Below, one piece after another: positions 10,783 to 22,276 of a DNA stretch of 64,000 nt. Below the pieces are notes generated by a model, which had not been told where the DNA came from, did no database searches, and was given only the letters and a program-made list of their open reading frames with translations. The position numbers were made by a program, and so were the translations under genes. The DNA is from Triplophysa rosa (Eukaryota; Chordata; Actinopteri; Cypriniformes; Nemacheilidae). Position 1 is the stretch's first letter; each line of letters opens with the position of its first letter. Location: the NCBI RefSeq assembly GCF_024868665.1, contig NC_079900.1, forward strand, positions 23,757,690 to 23,821,689, written 5' to 3'.

Positions 10783-12177
10783 CAGTGCTGTGAAAAAGTA
10801 TTTTCCCCTTCCTGATTTTTTTTGTTGTTGCATATTTGTCATGCTTAAATGATCCAGATCATCAAACAAATTTTAATATTACACAAAGAAAACCAGAGTA
10901 AATACAAAATGCAGTTTTTAAATGATGGTTTTATTTATTAAGGGAAAAACAATCCAAACATTTCTGACCCTATGTGAAAAAGTAATTGCCCCCTAAACCT
11001 AATAACTAGTGCCACCCTTGGCGGCAACAACTGCAATCAAGCGTTTGCGATAGCTCGCAATGAGTCTCACATCGCTGTGGAGGAATTTGGCCCACTCTTC
11101 TTTGCAGAATTGTTTTAATTCAGCCACATTGGAGGGTCTTCGAGCATGAACAGCCTTTTTAAGGTCATGCCACAGCATTTCAATTGGATTTAAGTCCGGA
11201 CTTTAACTAGGCCACTCCAAAACCTTTATTTATTTTTTTAGCCATTCAGAGGTGGACTTGCTGGTGTGTTTTGGATCATTGTCCTGCTGCATAACCCAAG
11301 TGCGTTTAAGCTTGAGGTCACAAACCGATGGGCGGACATTCTATTTTAGGATTTTCTGGTAGAGCACAGAATTCATGGTTCCATCAATTATGGCCAGTCG
11401 TCCAGGTCCTGAAGCTCTGCAAAGCAGCCCCAAACCATCACACTACCTCCACCATGTTTCACTGTTGGTATGATGTTCTTTTTATGAAATGCTGTGTTCG
11501 TTTTAAGCAAGATGTAACGGGACGCACATCTTCCAAAAAGTTCAACCTTTGTCTCATCAGTCCACAGAATATTTGCCCAAAAGTTTTGGGGATCATCAAG
11601 ATGTTCTTTAGCAAATGTGAGACAAGCCTTTGTGTTCTTTTTGGTCAGCAGTGGTTTTTGCTTCTTTCTTATTGTAGAATCATGAACACTCGCTGGAGTC
11701 TCAAAGCCTTAGATATGGCTTTGTAACCCTTTCTAGACTGATACATTTCAATTACTTTGTTTCTCATCTGTTCTTGAATGTCTTTAGATCGCGGCATGAT
11801 TTGTTGCCATTTGAGATCTTTTAGACTACTTCAGTTTGTCAGACAGGTTCTACTTAAGTGATTTCTTGATTCAACAGGTCTGGCAGTAATTAGGCTTGAG
11901 TGTGGCTAGTGAAATTTAACTCAGTTATTCAATTCATCACAGTTAATTCATGATTTACCAAGGGGGAAATTACTTTTTCACATAGGGTCAGAAATGTTTG
12001 GATTGTTTTTTCCCTTAATAAATAAGACCATCATTTTAAAACTGCATTTTGTATTTACGCTGGTTTTCTTTGAGTAATATTAAAATTTGTTTGATGATCT
12101 GAATCATTTAAGCATGACAAATATGCAAAAAACACGAAATCCGGAAGGGGCAAATACTTTTTCACAGCACAGCACTG
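10783..12177 (-). mobile_element. Tc1/mariner-like transposon, non-autonomous
   Basis: The ends CAGTGCTGTGAAAAAGTA and (reverse complement) CAGTGCTGTGCTGTGAAAAA are terminal repeats. The element is flanked by the TA duplication typical of the superfamily (10781-10782, 12178-12179). Inner repeats ('tgaaaaagtaattgcccc' near 10975 and 'aattactttttcacatagg' near 11965) mirror each other. The element is about 1.4 kb and carries the broken transposase described separately. The empty TA site survives in copy 1 of element E. Confidence 0.95.
10999..11797 (-). pseudogene. Tc1-like transposase pseudogene
   Basis: Transcribed leftward from ATG at 11797. The first ~38 codons read MPRSKDIQEQMRNKVIEMYQ..., the N-terminal helix-turn-helix (paired-like) DNA-binding start of a Tc1 transposase, then the frame breaks at a stop soon after LRLQRV. 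A stretch coding for the second DNA-binding helix and linker is missing by internal deletion. Further on (11533-11572) the frame encodes ILWTDETKVELFG, which contains the second catalytic Asp region of the DDE/D domain, and the end (…SYRKRLIAVVAAKGGTSY, stop at 11001-10999) is recognisable. Frameshifts separate these parts, so no active enzyme is made. It is expected to be transposed, if at all, only by another copy. Confidence 0.9.
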
Positions 12178-12746
12178 TACTGATAAACAAAACAAAAAGT
12201 TGCTTGCTGTTTGCTTATTTATTCTGTATTAGAGCTCATGAGAATATTAGCCCCCGTCAGCTAATGACTGAGAGAGAGAACTGATGTTGTTAAATCAACA
12301 TCAAAAAGTCAAAATCTGGACAAAATGCATTTTATAATGGCTAAAAACATTGTGTATATATTAAATTCGCAATGATTTTGGTTATTAATATATGTTTGTA
12401 TTGTTTCTGACCAACAATATTAAAATGTATGAAAAAACACCAAAAAGCGTCTTTATTTTCTTTATTATTTTAGCATTATTTTTATATATTTTTTATCATA
12501 CAGTACCTTATATTTACTGAAGCACTGATTAGTGTGTCTGTGTTCAGTTTGGCTGCCTGAGCGTGCCACCATTTTAGGTCATCGAAAAAGAACATGGCGG
12601 CCTCCTTAGGTTAAAACGAGTTTTACATTTAGGGTTTTTTCAAGAAATTAAAATATTTGATGCGTTTCTAACGACAAATGCTAGTAGTGTAAGGCTATTA
12701 CAACGTATTAAGCCATACATCTCTCTATACCCAGAGTTCCCTTTAA

Positions 12747-13938
12747 TTAGCGTTTCATGTCATCAAGCGCCACAGTTTCACAAAATCCGAGCGGAAACAC
12801 TGCATTAGGTAAAAGTTTCTCTTGTTCTTGGTCTGCATGTGTCGTGAGCAACTGGGTTTACTTTAGGACCCAGGCGACACCAGCAGTCATTAGAGCCATC
12901 GCTAAAGAAACAGACAGAGTTGAACGGATCTTTTTAAAATCATCAGTCTGTCTAAAGAAAAATGAAGTAAACGTGTTTCAGTATATCTGTATTTCCCCCA
13001 ATATGCACATTTTTGGACTAAAAGCCCTGTGATCACAAATAAAAGGGAGCAGACGAGGATGAATAAGAATGTCTCATATCAATAAGATATTGTTTTGTTT
13101 GTTTCTTTTGCACTCCTGACATAAATGAACAAAACTTGCATTTCATAATGCGCCTCTTTATACTGCTGCTAACTTTGGCTGATGCTGGACAGTTTTTACT
13201 GTTAGTAACAATAAGTTGGTAGTAAAATATGACATATGATATTACTACCCGTTGGGCGTTTTTATCGTGGTTTATCATAAGCGTTACATCCCTAATTTCC
13301 CCATCGCCTTTTCAAACACTTCAAAGTGGAGATTGCACGGAGTTATACAAAACAGGGAGCTATATGAATAAAACACTCGAGAAAGGCTTTAAAGCCCCCA
13401 TGGATGATGTATCGTCAAGAAAAGCACCCTCGGTGTTGAGAAGACACAGTGAAGACCGTATCTCTGGCAACAGGCTGTGGAGAGAGTGGGCGAGTTACGG
13501 TAGCACATGACTGTAAAGCCATCATCTACACAATGCTTCTCAAACAGCGCTATATCATTAAAACACCAACAGCAATGTGCCACGTTTTTATGTCGCCCAT
13601 TCGCTGCTAATTAGAACGCTTTGGGATTTTGTGCCCGTGGAGAACAGGAAATTAAGTATGATCTTCTAGAACAACTTCAAACAAGCCAACTGACTATAAA
13701 AAAACAAGCTCGAGTCAAACTAGTTTGTCCGCAGTTGCTGGTTTATTTTGAGCTCAGAACATGTCTTTCAGAAGGAACGGGAGAATAAGACTTTCATTTG
13801 GCTGTCTTTTGGGGTGACACGATATACCAGTGATAACAATAACCGCGGGGGTGAAACTATTGATACTGTACTACACACAACATCAAATCACATCAGCTAA
13901 ATTTGAATATGACCACACATCTCACAGGTCCTTGTGTG
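12747..13938. other. hAT remainder and unannotated intron
   Basis: The part up to 13294 is the right portion of the hAT element described at 9436. From 13303 on I see single-copy-looking sequence. A short hAT-like fragment 'ggggtgacacgatatacc' lies near 13811. Confidence 0.5.
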
Positions 13939-14359
13939 TCTTGTCACCAAAAATGAACATTCTGCCATGTATCAATGCTTTTGTTCTGTTGAACACAAAG
14001 AAAATTACTTGCGAGACTGTTTGTAACCAAACAGTTCTGGCGCACCAATGACTACCACAGTAGGAAAAAATACCACTATGGAAGTTAATGGTGACCCAGA
14101 ACGGTTTGGTTTTCTACTTTCTTCAAAATATCTTCTTTTGGGTTCAATCAAACTAAGACATTTATACAGGTTTGGAACAACTGCAGTACCCATTCACGTT
14201 TATTGTATGGACACAAAACCATGCAAGTTAATGGGTACCAACATTCTTCAAAAGATCTTTTGTGTTCTGCGGAAGAAAGAAAGTCATACAGGTTTGAAAT
14301 GACAAGAGGGTGAGTAAATGATGACAGCATTTTCGTTTTTGGGTGAACTACCCCTTTAA
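13939..14359. mobile_element. Fold-back MITE, diverged near-complete copy
   Basis: The left part ('caccaaaaatgaacattctg') and the right end GGGTGAACTACCCCTTTAA belong to the fold-back family seen at 539-970. The interior has 'gaacacaaagaaaattactt' and 'cttcaaaatatcttctttt' segments. Confidence 0.75.
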
Positions 14360-16095
14360 GATTAAACCGTAGGTCATGTTTTTAGAGCCAAGTGGAGAAA
14401 TACAGCAGAGCCATTGCTGGGTGATATTTCCGCTCTCCTTTCACAGCAAACGACACCTAACAGTGAACAAGTATTACCCAGAGAGATCTAATGCCCATGA
14501 CACATGTACAAATCAAACGCTTTCTGTTGAGTGCTGTTCTTCTACCAGCTTCAGCAGAACAAAGAGCAAATTAGTCTCTTATCACACCAGACAAGAAACC
14601 TGCTGAACACGAGCTGCACGCCAGAGGCTTTTCCTGTACTGTATGCTGCAGTGACGGTACTTTTGATACCATAGTCCTAAATGATTACCTTATGCATGTT
14701 CTTACAGTTCACGGTCCTTTAAAGGATACCATGGTACTGCTATAGTCAAAAAACACAGTGTTATGATGCTACTAGATCCAAAAAACATGGTCTCAACATA
14801 GTACTTTTTGGTACATTTCATGGGGAAACTTGAAATTTCAGCATAATCGAGGCATCAAGACCACTCGCAATGCTGATAGCCCGAAGCATTCTGGGTTAAA
14901 AATGTGATCCAACAGCAATTATTTAGGACATCCTGCCCACCTAAGTGTTGATGAGATACCCAATTCAAGCCCACCGGCAGACTTTGACAGAGGAAGCATC
15001 AGGGCTGTTTTTACGAGACAACATCCCGCGCGTGAGCTCATGTGATTGATAATCTTGCCGTGAGCGATGTGTTGTTAGCGCGACTCAGCGTTAGCACCCG
15101 CGGTGACGGCGGGGAGAAGAGAACGACGCGGCATGTTACAGGAACATCGGGAGAGAGATGAGGAGTGGAAAGAGAGGAGACCCGGGCAAGGTGCCCTTTA
15201 CCCAGGGACTGTGAGCGACTGTGGAGTAAATGATTGGAGGGTTTGTGCAAAGCGGCTGCAGTTCTCTCCATCTCATCCATCATTGGAGAAGAGACTGCAG
15301 TCTCAGCACTTACACAACTATGGCCCCTTCTGTTCCAGTGGACGTTGTCGTCTTCAGCATTATTTTTACAATAACTTTATAAAAATAATGGGGGAGGAAA
15401 CAACATTTGAAATAGATGCTAAACAACAACAACAGGGTCAAATTTGGGGGCCATAATTCCTACAATATATAATTTTATAGAGCTATTCAAATAAATGGTC
15501 ATAGTTATATTTTTGGATGGAGAGGCAAGTCTTTAGGCATAAAAGGCAGCAGTTGAAGAAGCAGCCGTGCGTGTGCGTGTGTGTGTAGGGCTGAAGGTGT
15601 GAATGTCGCATGAGACACATTGGGAGCGTTCGCACATGAATATGACGCAAGCAAAGTGTTAATGAATGTGCGCATGTTGAGAGAGAAAGGGTGAGGAATT
15701 ATGGGAACACAAAGACACAAGCAACAGCACGTTTGCAGCAACGTTCATAGTGTTTCTACAGGACAAAGCACATCACACTTGGTCCACATTTAAAAAGCAC
15801 ACATGAGGCTCACTATCAAGTTTATCATTTTATTTTTGGGGTCTGTGAGAATACATTTACATGATTTAACATTGAAATAAAACATATTTTGGGGAAAAAA
15901 CTGAACTTGCAGCAGCAACTCATAGCAATTCACCCTCTGCCTGAAAAACTCTGTAGTAGCTCATGTCTCTTTAAAAAACGCCACAGAAAAAATAAAGAGA
16001 CCATATTACATTTTCATTTAAGCAGCATTTCTAGATGTATTGTGTTCATCCCAGTCCAGTGTCTGTTAAATTTCAACAAAATCAAACCTCAGGAG
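14360..16095. other. Intron, mostly single-copy in appearance
   Basis: Between 14640 and 14830 a dispersed-looking repeat ('gataccatggtactgctat', 'catagtactttttggtac') is present. Between 15040 and 15200 there is a CpG-rich patch ('gcgttagcacccgcggtgac'). A frame of 117 codons starting at 15103 crosses this patch but shows no domain. Nothing else is named. Confidence 0.5.
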
Positions 16096-16247
16096 TGACA
16101 ATGTCATCCAACAGCAACGTGTAATGACAAGACACATAAAAACTATGATAAAAGTCCAGATTATCGCAGGTATTTATGACAATGTCATCCAACAGCAACG
16201 TGTAATGACAAGACACATAAAAACTATGATAAAAGTCCAGATTATCG
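16096..16247. repeat. 71-bp direct duplication
   Basis: Two identical 71-bp copies (16096-16166 and 16177-16247) beginning TGACAATGTCATCCAACAGC are separated by 10 bp. The spacer 'caggtattta' recurs inverted at about 16268-16279. Identity suggests a recent local event or strong slippage. Confidence 0.95.
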
Positions 16248-16570
16248 GAAAAAAAAAATTCACTTTTCATAAATACCTGTAGAAATATTGACTGTTGTAT
16301 TTCTTAAAAGTGAATATGAACTTGTTTTTTTTTGCAGGTCTAAAAATACATAGCATCTTTTCTGTTATTTTCACCTGTTTCTCCAGTTTTCATTTTCTGT
16401 AAATAAATCCAAATAGAAACAATATTTCTATTTAACATTTGGAAGAAATACTGTTAGCAGTTTACAGAAAAAAAAAGACAATTTTACCTAAACACAAACA
16501 TCTTAATAGTAAATTCAGAAGAACTAAAAATAATCTCTTATTTCTTTCCGTGGCTGTATAGTAAAAAAAC

Positions 16571-17935
16571 TAGTGCTGGGCAACAGTTACATTAATCGCA
16601 TGACTTTTCTGTGATTAATCGCGATTAATCGCATTGTTAAGCGTAAAACTCAATAATGAATTCAAAAGTAGTGTATTGTGCACTTTTATTTTAAAAGTAC
16701 TGCTATATGAACAAAAGATCAATAAGATGTGGTTTGCAAACAGTTTAAACAAACAATGTGCTTTTTTACAACAGTATTTCCTTTACATAGTAGCATTAAC
16801 AATTTTAACTTGAAATATTTCTTGTAAATCTCAACTTAAACATTAATGCAATCAAATTAAATAGAAAACCAAAACTATCTGCCACGCATTAACGTTCTGT
16901 CTAGTTTGATACAGAAAAACAAGTTATAATGATTATAGATTTATTTCGCTTATACATAAACTTTGTGTTGAAACTCTCTTTCAACACAAAGTGTAAAGTG
17001 TACTGTATTTAAAGTGTATTTAAAGCACATCTTTAAACAACTAAATTATTGTATGCTACTTTTTTCTTTATCTTAACAATTCATATAAGGAGAACACAAT
17101 TACTTTAAAATGAGTGAGTGTTTTGGGCCCGTACTTTGTTGTATGATGAACATTATAAACAGAGATCTTTATTATGCTGCTGCCCCTTTAAGAGCGCTCT
17201 ATACAGATATACGGATCTAATATACTGTGACGCGTCCGTTTTGTTCCCCAGCTGTTAACGTTCATAAAACAGACTACTATTACAAGGACCCTTGCTAATA
17301 TGGGAATTTTGACATAATTTTGTGTTTATTTGTCCATTTCAGAGTAAGAAGACGTGATAGTTTAGTAGTTTGAACTCTGACTCTCTAGGTTCGCATGTTT
17401 AAACATGTTTTCTGCATTAGCCTCAGACTGCACACAATACACGCAACACAATTCGTTGTTGTTGCTGTTTGGTACATTAGCAGGGGAAATCTTTGTATTC
17501 TGCAGGCTATTGATTTCCTTCCGCTTTATCATCAATAGCATTAAAGCCTCTTACACCTGCGCATATTACGTATTTGTGAGGCGAGGGCACTGATAGAAAA
17601 GCGCATGGCTGAAGGAGGGAAGACGAAATGGAGTGGTTTGTTCCATCAACTCGCCGTTTGGACGAGATTTAAAACCTTTCCATTCGGTTCTGGTGTTCCT
17701 GGTCCATGTGCGCGCTTCAGCAGTCTTAGGCCAACCCCAAATGCTCTCATTGGTTGCGACGCGTGGTGACGCCATTCCCCAGCCAGTACCGATCAACATC
17801 CCACCCCTTCTGTGACCCATGGTTTGCCTATATGTTTCAGAGCCAGTAAGCAACGGACTTTCGAAATAAAATAATACTTAAAAAAATTGCGTTAATGCAC
17901 GATAAAATCATTGTCGGTGTTAATTAATTAATGCA
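16571..17935. mobile_element. hAT-like relic with ATTAATCGCGATTAATCGC
   Basis: The left end TAGTGCTGGGCAACAG, followed by 'gtgattaatcgcgattaatc', is a common fish hAT terminus. The right side ('gcgttaatgcacgataaaat') near 17890 looks like its counterpart but is worn and runs into a fold-back MITE end. The interior 17160-17830 has a CpG-containing stretch without a recognised product. Confidence 0.5.
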
Positions 17936-17959
17936 TTTTTGGGTGAACTATCCCTTTAA
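17935..17959. mobile_element. Fold-back MITE, terminal fragment
   Basis: Only the right terminus 'tttttgggtgaactatccct' followed by TTTAA is left. Confidence 0.7.
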
Positions 17960-18526
17960 AAGGCTTGTCACTGAAAACGTCAACACTGAAAAAACATACC
18001 GTATTTAAAAATGAAGATAAACAAATCAACTTCGCAAAACAACATCTTTTGATCACATTTTTTTCTTCATACTATGGACATGCCAAAAGATCTACGAATG
18101 AAAGAAAGTTGCTGCTAGGTTCTCCGAGTGTGTGTAATTGAAAGTCTATTTCTCGTTCTTTCTTATCGCAGTGAGATGGCGAGAGAGAGCTGACATGGCG
18201 TGTTTGCACACATACTGCAACGAAAGTGTGAAACAGTCAGAATGAGAGAAGCGACAGACTCCGTTCATTCTTTCATTCACTCTCACTTCTTTTAAGGCAC
18301 ATGCAGATATGTATGCGACACATGAATGAACATATTAGCATTATTTCCAGGGTAGCTCGCTTAAAGTATATAAAGTAACTCACCATTTTATGTTTTCAAC
18401 AGAGATGGTGAAATAGAGGCAAGAGTTACAGATCGCTGCTTCAAATCCAAAAGCCATCCAACAGTCTTTTCATTTTTCAGTGCCTTATTATTCACAAACA
18501 TCCACATAAAAGATGTGATGATCTTA
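17960..18526. other. Unannotated intron stretch
   Basis: No TIR, microsatellite or gene-like frame is recognised here. Confidence 0.5.
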
Positions 18527-18690
18527 AAGGGATAGTTCACCCAAAAATAAAAAATCTTTCATTATTTACTCCCACTGGACATTTCAAACCTGTATGACAT
18601 TTTTTTTCAGAACATAAAAGAAGATATTTTGAAGAATGTTTGTAACCAAACAAAGGCGGTCCCCATTCACTAATCACTTTAAAATGTTTA
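18527..18690. mobile_element. Fold-back MITE, left half
   Basis: It starts AAAGGGATAGTTCACCCAAA and continues through 'catttcaaacctgtatgaca' and 'gaagatattttgaagaatg'. The right arm is missing. Confidence 0.75.
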
Positions 18691-19353
18691 TTTAGTCAGA
18701 AATTAAGCTTGTGTAGAAGCATGTGCATTCACCTATCAGAAGATGTCTCAGGACTCAGACTTTGATACATGCATGTCTCTCTCGCTCAGTTACCATTAGT
18801 ATGTAAAGCATGCAGAAACCGGGAGAGCCTTTGGAGCGGACACGCATCTGGATGATGTTTGAGCCATAGTTCAGAGATTGAGGGGTCATCCAGCACACAG
18901 AATATAATGAAGTCATTAACTCAGACAGCAAACAGCACGCGTGCCCGACGCACTCGTATCAATCCAGCTCTCAGCGGGGGAACATGTTTATTTTAAAACG
19001 ACAGATCAAATTCATTGACCTTCGCTCTCGGTGGAAAGCACCACTTACACCGGCGAAATTTCAGCTATATACGTGGGTGCAATATTTTTGTGGAAAAAAA
19101 TGAACACTCTGAAGGACTTTTTTCTTATGATTACTATAGTGTCATCCTTCGCCAATGGATTTGGCGGGTTAAATGTGCAAAGAAATGACAACAAGCAAAG
19201 GTCAAACTGAATCAGCTGTGATGTCATTCAGGAGATCACTGACAGTGACTATTAAACAGATATTACTCTGCATCTGAGGGATTGTTGTTTCTCACATCTC
19301 TCAGGTTTATCTACAGCATATTCATTACACAACATGACAAAATGTTCGGCTCT

Positions 19354-19607
19354 TAAAGGGATACTTCACCCCAAAATGAAAATTCTGTCATCATTTACTC
19401 ACCTTCGAGTTGTTCCAAATATGTATAAATTTCTTTGTTCTGATGAACACAGAGAAAGATATTTGGAAGAATGCTTATAACCAGACAGATTTCAACATTC
19501 GTGTTCAACAGAACAAAAAAAATGATAAAGTAATTTTTCCTACTATGGGAGTCAATGGGGGCAAAATCTGTCTGGTTATGAGCATTCTTCCAAATATCTT
19601 TCTCTTG
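19354..19607. mobile_element. Fold-back MITE, right end lost
   Basis: It starts AAAGGGATACTTCACCCCAA and passes through the centre of the palindrome ('cctactatgggagtcaatgg'). It stops abruptly after 'ccaaatatctttctc'. It is close in sequence to the copies at 539-970 and 61724-62165. Confidence 0.8.
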
Positions 19608-19868
19608 AGGCAATCCGTAACCTTGTTTATTTAAAATAAAATAAAAAAACAACGTTCACTGTTACCTTTCCCTGATACACAGCGGTAAGCTTAGTAAAAT
19701 GTAATTATGTATATTATATTATATTGCATTTCTGTCAATAGATTCTACAAAAAAATGACACCCTGGACCTTTAAAGGATAGAAATGTTTTAATAGCTTAG
19801 GTTCTAGAAGAACACGTCATTTCCTTCAAACCACCAGAATGTCACTTCAGCATCCCATCCTAATGTAA

Positions 19869-20757
19869 AAGCTTGTACACACCGATACGATAATCGCAAG
19901 CGCTTATCGCCAACGTTTTTCGACATTCGTAACCAAGCGATTTTAACTGGCGATGAGCCGAGTGAACATGCAAATTCACTCCCTGACATAGATGGCGCTT
20001 AATGAAAAACAGAAATACCCCAATACACAAGGTGGCGCTGCGCAACTTTATACTTCTGACACTTGCTTGTCACACAGAAGAAGAATTCATCTTGCTTCCT
20101 CTTAGTCAATGGCTGCATCCTAAATCGCATACTGTGACAGTACGTACTGAATTTGAATAAGTACCTACCTATCGGCCGTTAAAACAGTACGTTCTATATA
20201 GTATGAGTGGGAGTAGTATGAATACATTTCGGACATACTGCGTCCGCCATGTTTTATGGTCATGTGCTCAGCTCCCGTGGCATCATGGGATAGAGAAGTG
20301 TCCATCCGATCCACACTCACGAATCTCGGCAGAAGTAGTAGACCATCCGGGTATTTCTCGCCTACTGTTTTTTTGCATACTGAAGTTTCGGACATAATAT
20401 TCATGACTCATACTCATTTTCGCCTACTATATAGTATGAAAGTAGGTGATTTCGGACACAACCAATGTGTGCTCGGCAAGACCGTTTTGTGCTTGAATGC
20501 CATCAAGTCGTTTTACTGTAACTTCAGCAGCTCCAGGCACGTGAACAAAAGCGGCAATCTCATTGGTCGGCCAGTTTTTGAAGAGGCATGTCACACCAAA
20601 AAAAAACGAGCCAGAGGCATTTTTTTTAAAGACACTTTTACGCCTGCCGTTTTGCGCATCAGTGTGCACACTCACATCGGCGCCCTTTGTTTAGTCAGGA
20701 GGCGTTAAACGACGACGAAAAACGTGCACGATTATCTTCCCTGTGTGGACAAGCCTT
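19869..20757. mobile_element. MITE 'G' copy 1, interrupted
   Basis: The ends AAGCTTGTACACACCGATAC and (reverse complement) AAGGCTTGTCCACACAGGGA are terminal repeats followed by 'ataatcg'. It carries a 351-bp nested element (20112-20462), and without it measures about 530 bp. It is inverted relative to copy 2 at 20860-21355. Confidence 0.78.
20112..20462. mobile_element. MITE with GCTGCATCC TIRs, nested, 5-bp target duplication
   Basis: The left end GCTGCATCCTAAATCGCATA and the reverse complement of the right end (GTTGTGTCCGAAATCACCTA) form the TIR. The insertion duplicated CAATG (20107-20111 and 20463-20467). The empty site is seen in the other arm as CATTG (21155-21159). It is the shorter sister of the MITE at 4439-5440. 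Confidence 0.88.
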
Positions 20758-20859
20758 AACACCCTGCAGTTTCAGCTTCCGCACTTACAAAGTCATGTTA
20801 TATTAGCAGCAATCATATGAAATGGTGGAAATATCATGTAAAATCAAATCAAATGCTTT

Positions 20860-21355
20860 AAGGCTTGTCCACACAGGGACGATTATCGTGTGCCTTTATC
20901 GTCGACGTTTAACGCCTCGTGGCTAAACAAGTGGCGCCAATGTGAGTGTGCACACCAATATTGGCGCAAAACGGTTGGAGTAAAAGCGTCATTTAAAAAA
21001 ACGCATCGGGCTCGTTTTTTTTCCTTTGACGTTCCGCATTAAAAACTGGCCGGCCAATGAGATTGCTGCTTTTGTTCACATTCCTGGAGCTGCTGAAGTT
21101 ACAGTAAAACACGACTTGGTGGCACTCAAGCACAAAACCGTCTTGCTGAGCACACATTGACGAAGAGGAAGCAAGATGAATTCTTCTTCTGTGTGACAAG
21201 CGAGTGTCAGAAGCATAACGTTGCGCAGCGCCACCTTGTGTACTGGGGTATTTCTGTTTTTCATTAAGAGCCATCTATGTCAGGGAGTGAATTTGCACAT
21301 TCACTCGGCTCATCGCCAGTGAAAATCGGTTTGGTATGAATGCCGAAAAACGTCT
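20860..21355. mobile_element. MITE 'G' copy 2, inverted, one end missing
   Basis: It starts AAGGCTTGTCCACACAGGGA and matches copy 1 in reverse until about 21355, where similarity ends without the second TIR. Only 102 bp separate it from copy 1, so the pair can form a long hairpin. Confidence 0.75.
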
Positions 21356-21934
21356 CGAAAAACGCACTTGCACTATTCACAAAGATTGAAGAAAAATGTG
21401 TTGTTCAATAGTACATAAGCAATTACACATACCAACAGGAATGGGTTTACCTCACATTCAAACCTCAAGTCTCCCATAGTGTGGATCACCCACTGATACA
21501 TTCTGAGGAAGGGATTATCCCTCAACCAGCGTTTTCCACCTTTCATAACCTTATTCAATCACACAGCTCAGTGAACTGAGCAATGCAATGCAAGTGGGGT
21601 AATACACCTAATGTACCGCGTTACACTGAATTCCGCAACCGCTGCTTTGAAGAGGAGCCCTCCGAATACTCTGCAGGGGTAGAATAACTGTATCGTGTCT
21701 TAATGTAGCTTGCCCATACCACAGCCTCTGTCCGCTAGATGTGTGACACTGACCTGGCACCATATCATCATATGTGGTACAGATGTGCTTTTCGACAGCC
21801 TCATTTGATTGATTGTAATAAAAGTTACTCGTTAAATAGATGAAAGGCGGATGCCTCTGAAAGGTCAGTGAGTAAATGTCCAAATATTCCAGAACCATGT
21901 TAAAAAAGTCCTTAGATGGTGACCCACCCTTACC
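21356..21934. other. Unannotated intron stretch
   Basis: No recognised repeat or gene-like frame is seen. Codon-like frames on both strands look accidental. Confidence 0.45.
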
Positions 21935-22060
21935 AAGCTAATAAGGCTGGTCTTTGACGGTTTTAGAAAGATTTTGGGCCTTTCAGCTGGTTTGGGAAAC
22001 CATCTAGACCAGCTGAAACCATCTAAGACCAGCAAACATCCATAGGCTGGTTTAAGTGTT
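21935..22060. repeat. AGACCAGC / GCTGGT minisatellite fragment
   Basis: Units such as 'ctagaccagctgaaaccatc' and 'aagaccagcaaacatcc' alternate with inverted 'ggctggtctttgacggtt'. It is related to the block at 5772-6035. Confidence 0.65.
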
Positions 22061-22276
22061 ATACATGCATTATGTTAGGGCTGGACAATAATTCAATAAC
22101 AATAACTATTGCGATAGAATTAATTTCGATAACGATGATATGGTTTTTAAACACATTTTCGATATTTCAATATACATTACACTTCCGGGTCTGATCCCTA
22201 GCTCTGCTCCGCGGCAGCGGCTACTGGTGTTATGGAGCGCCACTCCATCTTGCCACAGTATAAATCTCTAGTTTAA

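Larger units (their letters stand above)
10349..12746 (-). mobile_element. TIR DNA element 'E', copy 2, complete but interrupted
   Basis: The ends TTAAAAGGAATCTTAGGTAT and (reverse complement) TTAAAGGGAACTCTGGGTAT form terminal repeats of about 38 bp that run into ATGTATGGCTTAATA. The copy is inverted relative to copy 1 (7393-8224). Without the Tc1-like insert it is about 1.0 kb. It sits inside the hAT at 9436-13294. Confidence 0.8.
9436..13294. mobile_element. hAT element hosting nested insertions
   Basis: The left end TAGAGATGTAACG and the reverse complement of the right end (TAGGGATGTAACG) match at 12 of 13 bases. The flanks are a perfect 8-bp target duplication ATTTCCCC (9428-9435 and 13295-13302). 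Removing the nested element E (10349-12746) leaves about 1.46 kb of hAT, with no intact transposase. A 'tatcacggttatcggcgc' motif is found in its left part. Confidence 0.85.

Noticed and set aside
11328..11726. 132-codon plus-strand frame ([11 protein letters not shown]...)
   Set aside because: It is the antisense of the Tc1-like transposase pseudogene; the sense strand carries the recognisable MPRSKDIQ start and WTDETK motif.
7283..13294. A single large hAT from 7283 to 13294
   Set aside because: The left flank at 7283 does not match the right flank, whereas the left end at 9436 has a perfect 8-bp duplication with 13294.
20256..20708. 150-codon plus-strand frame, one of the longest in the window
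   Set aside because: It crosses the boundary of a nested MITE and its host MITE, so it cannot be an ancestral gene. It has no domain.
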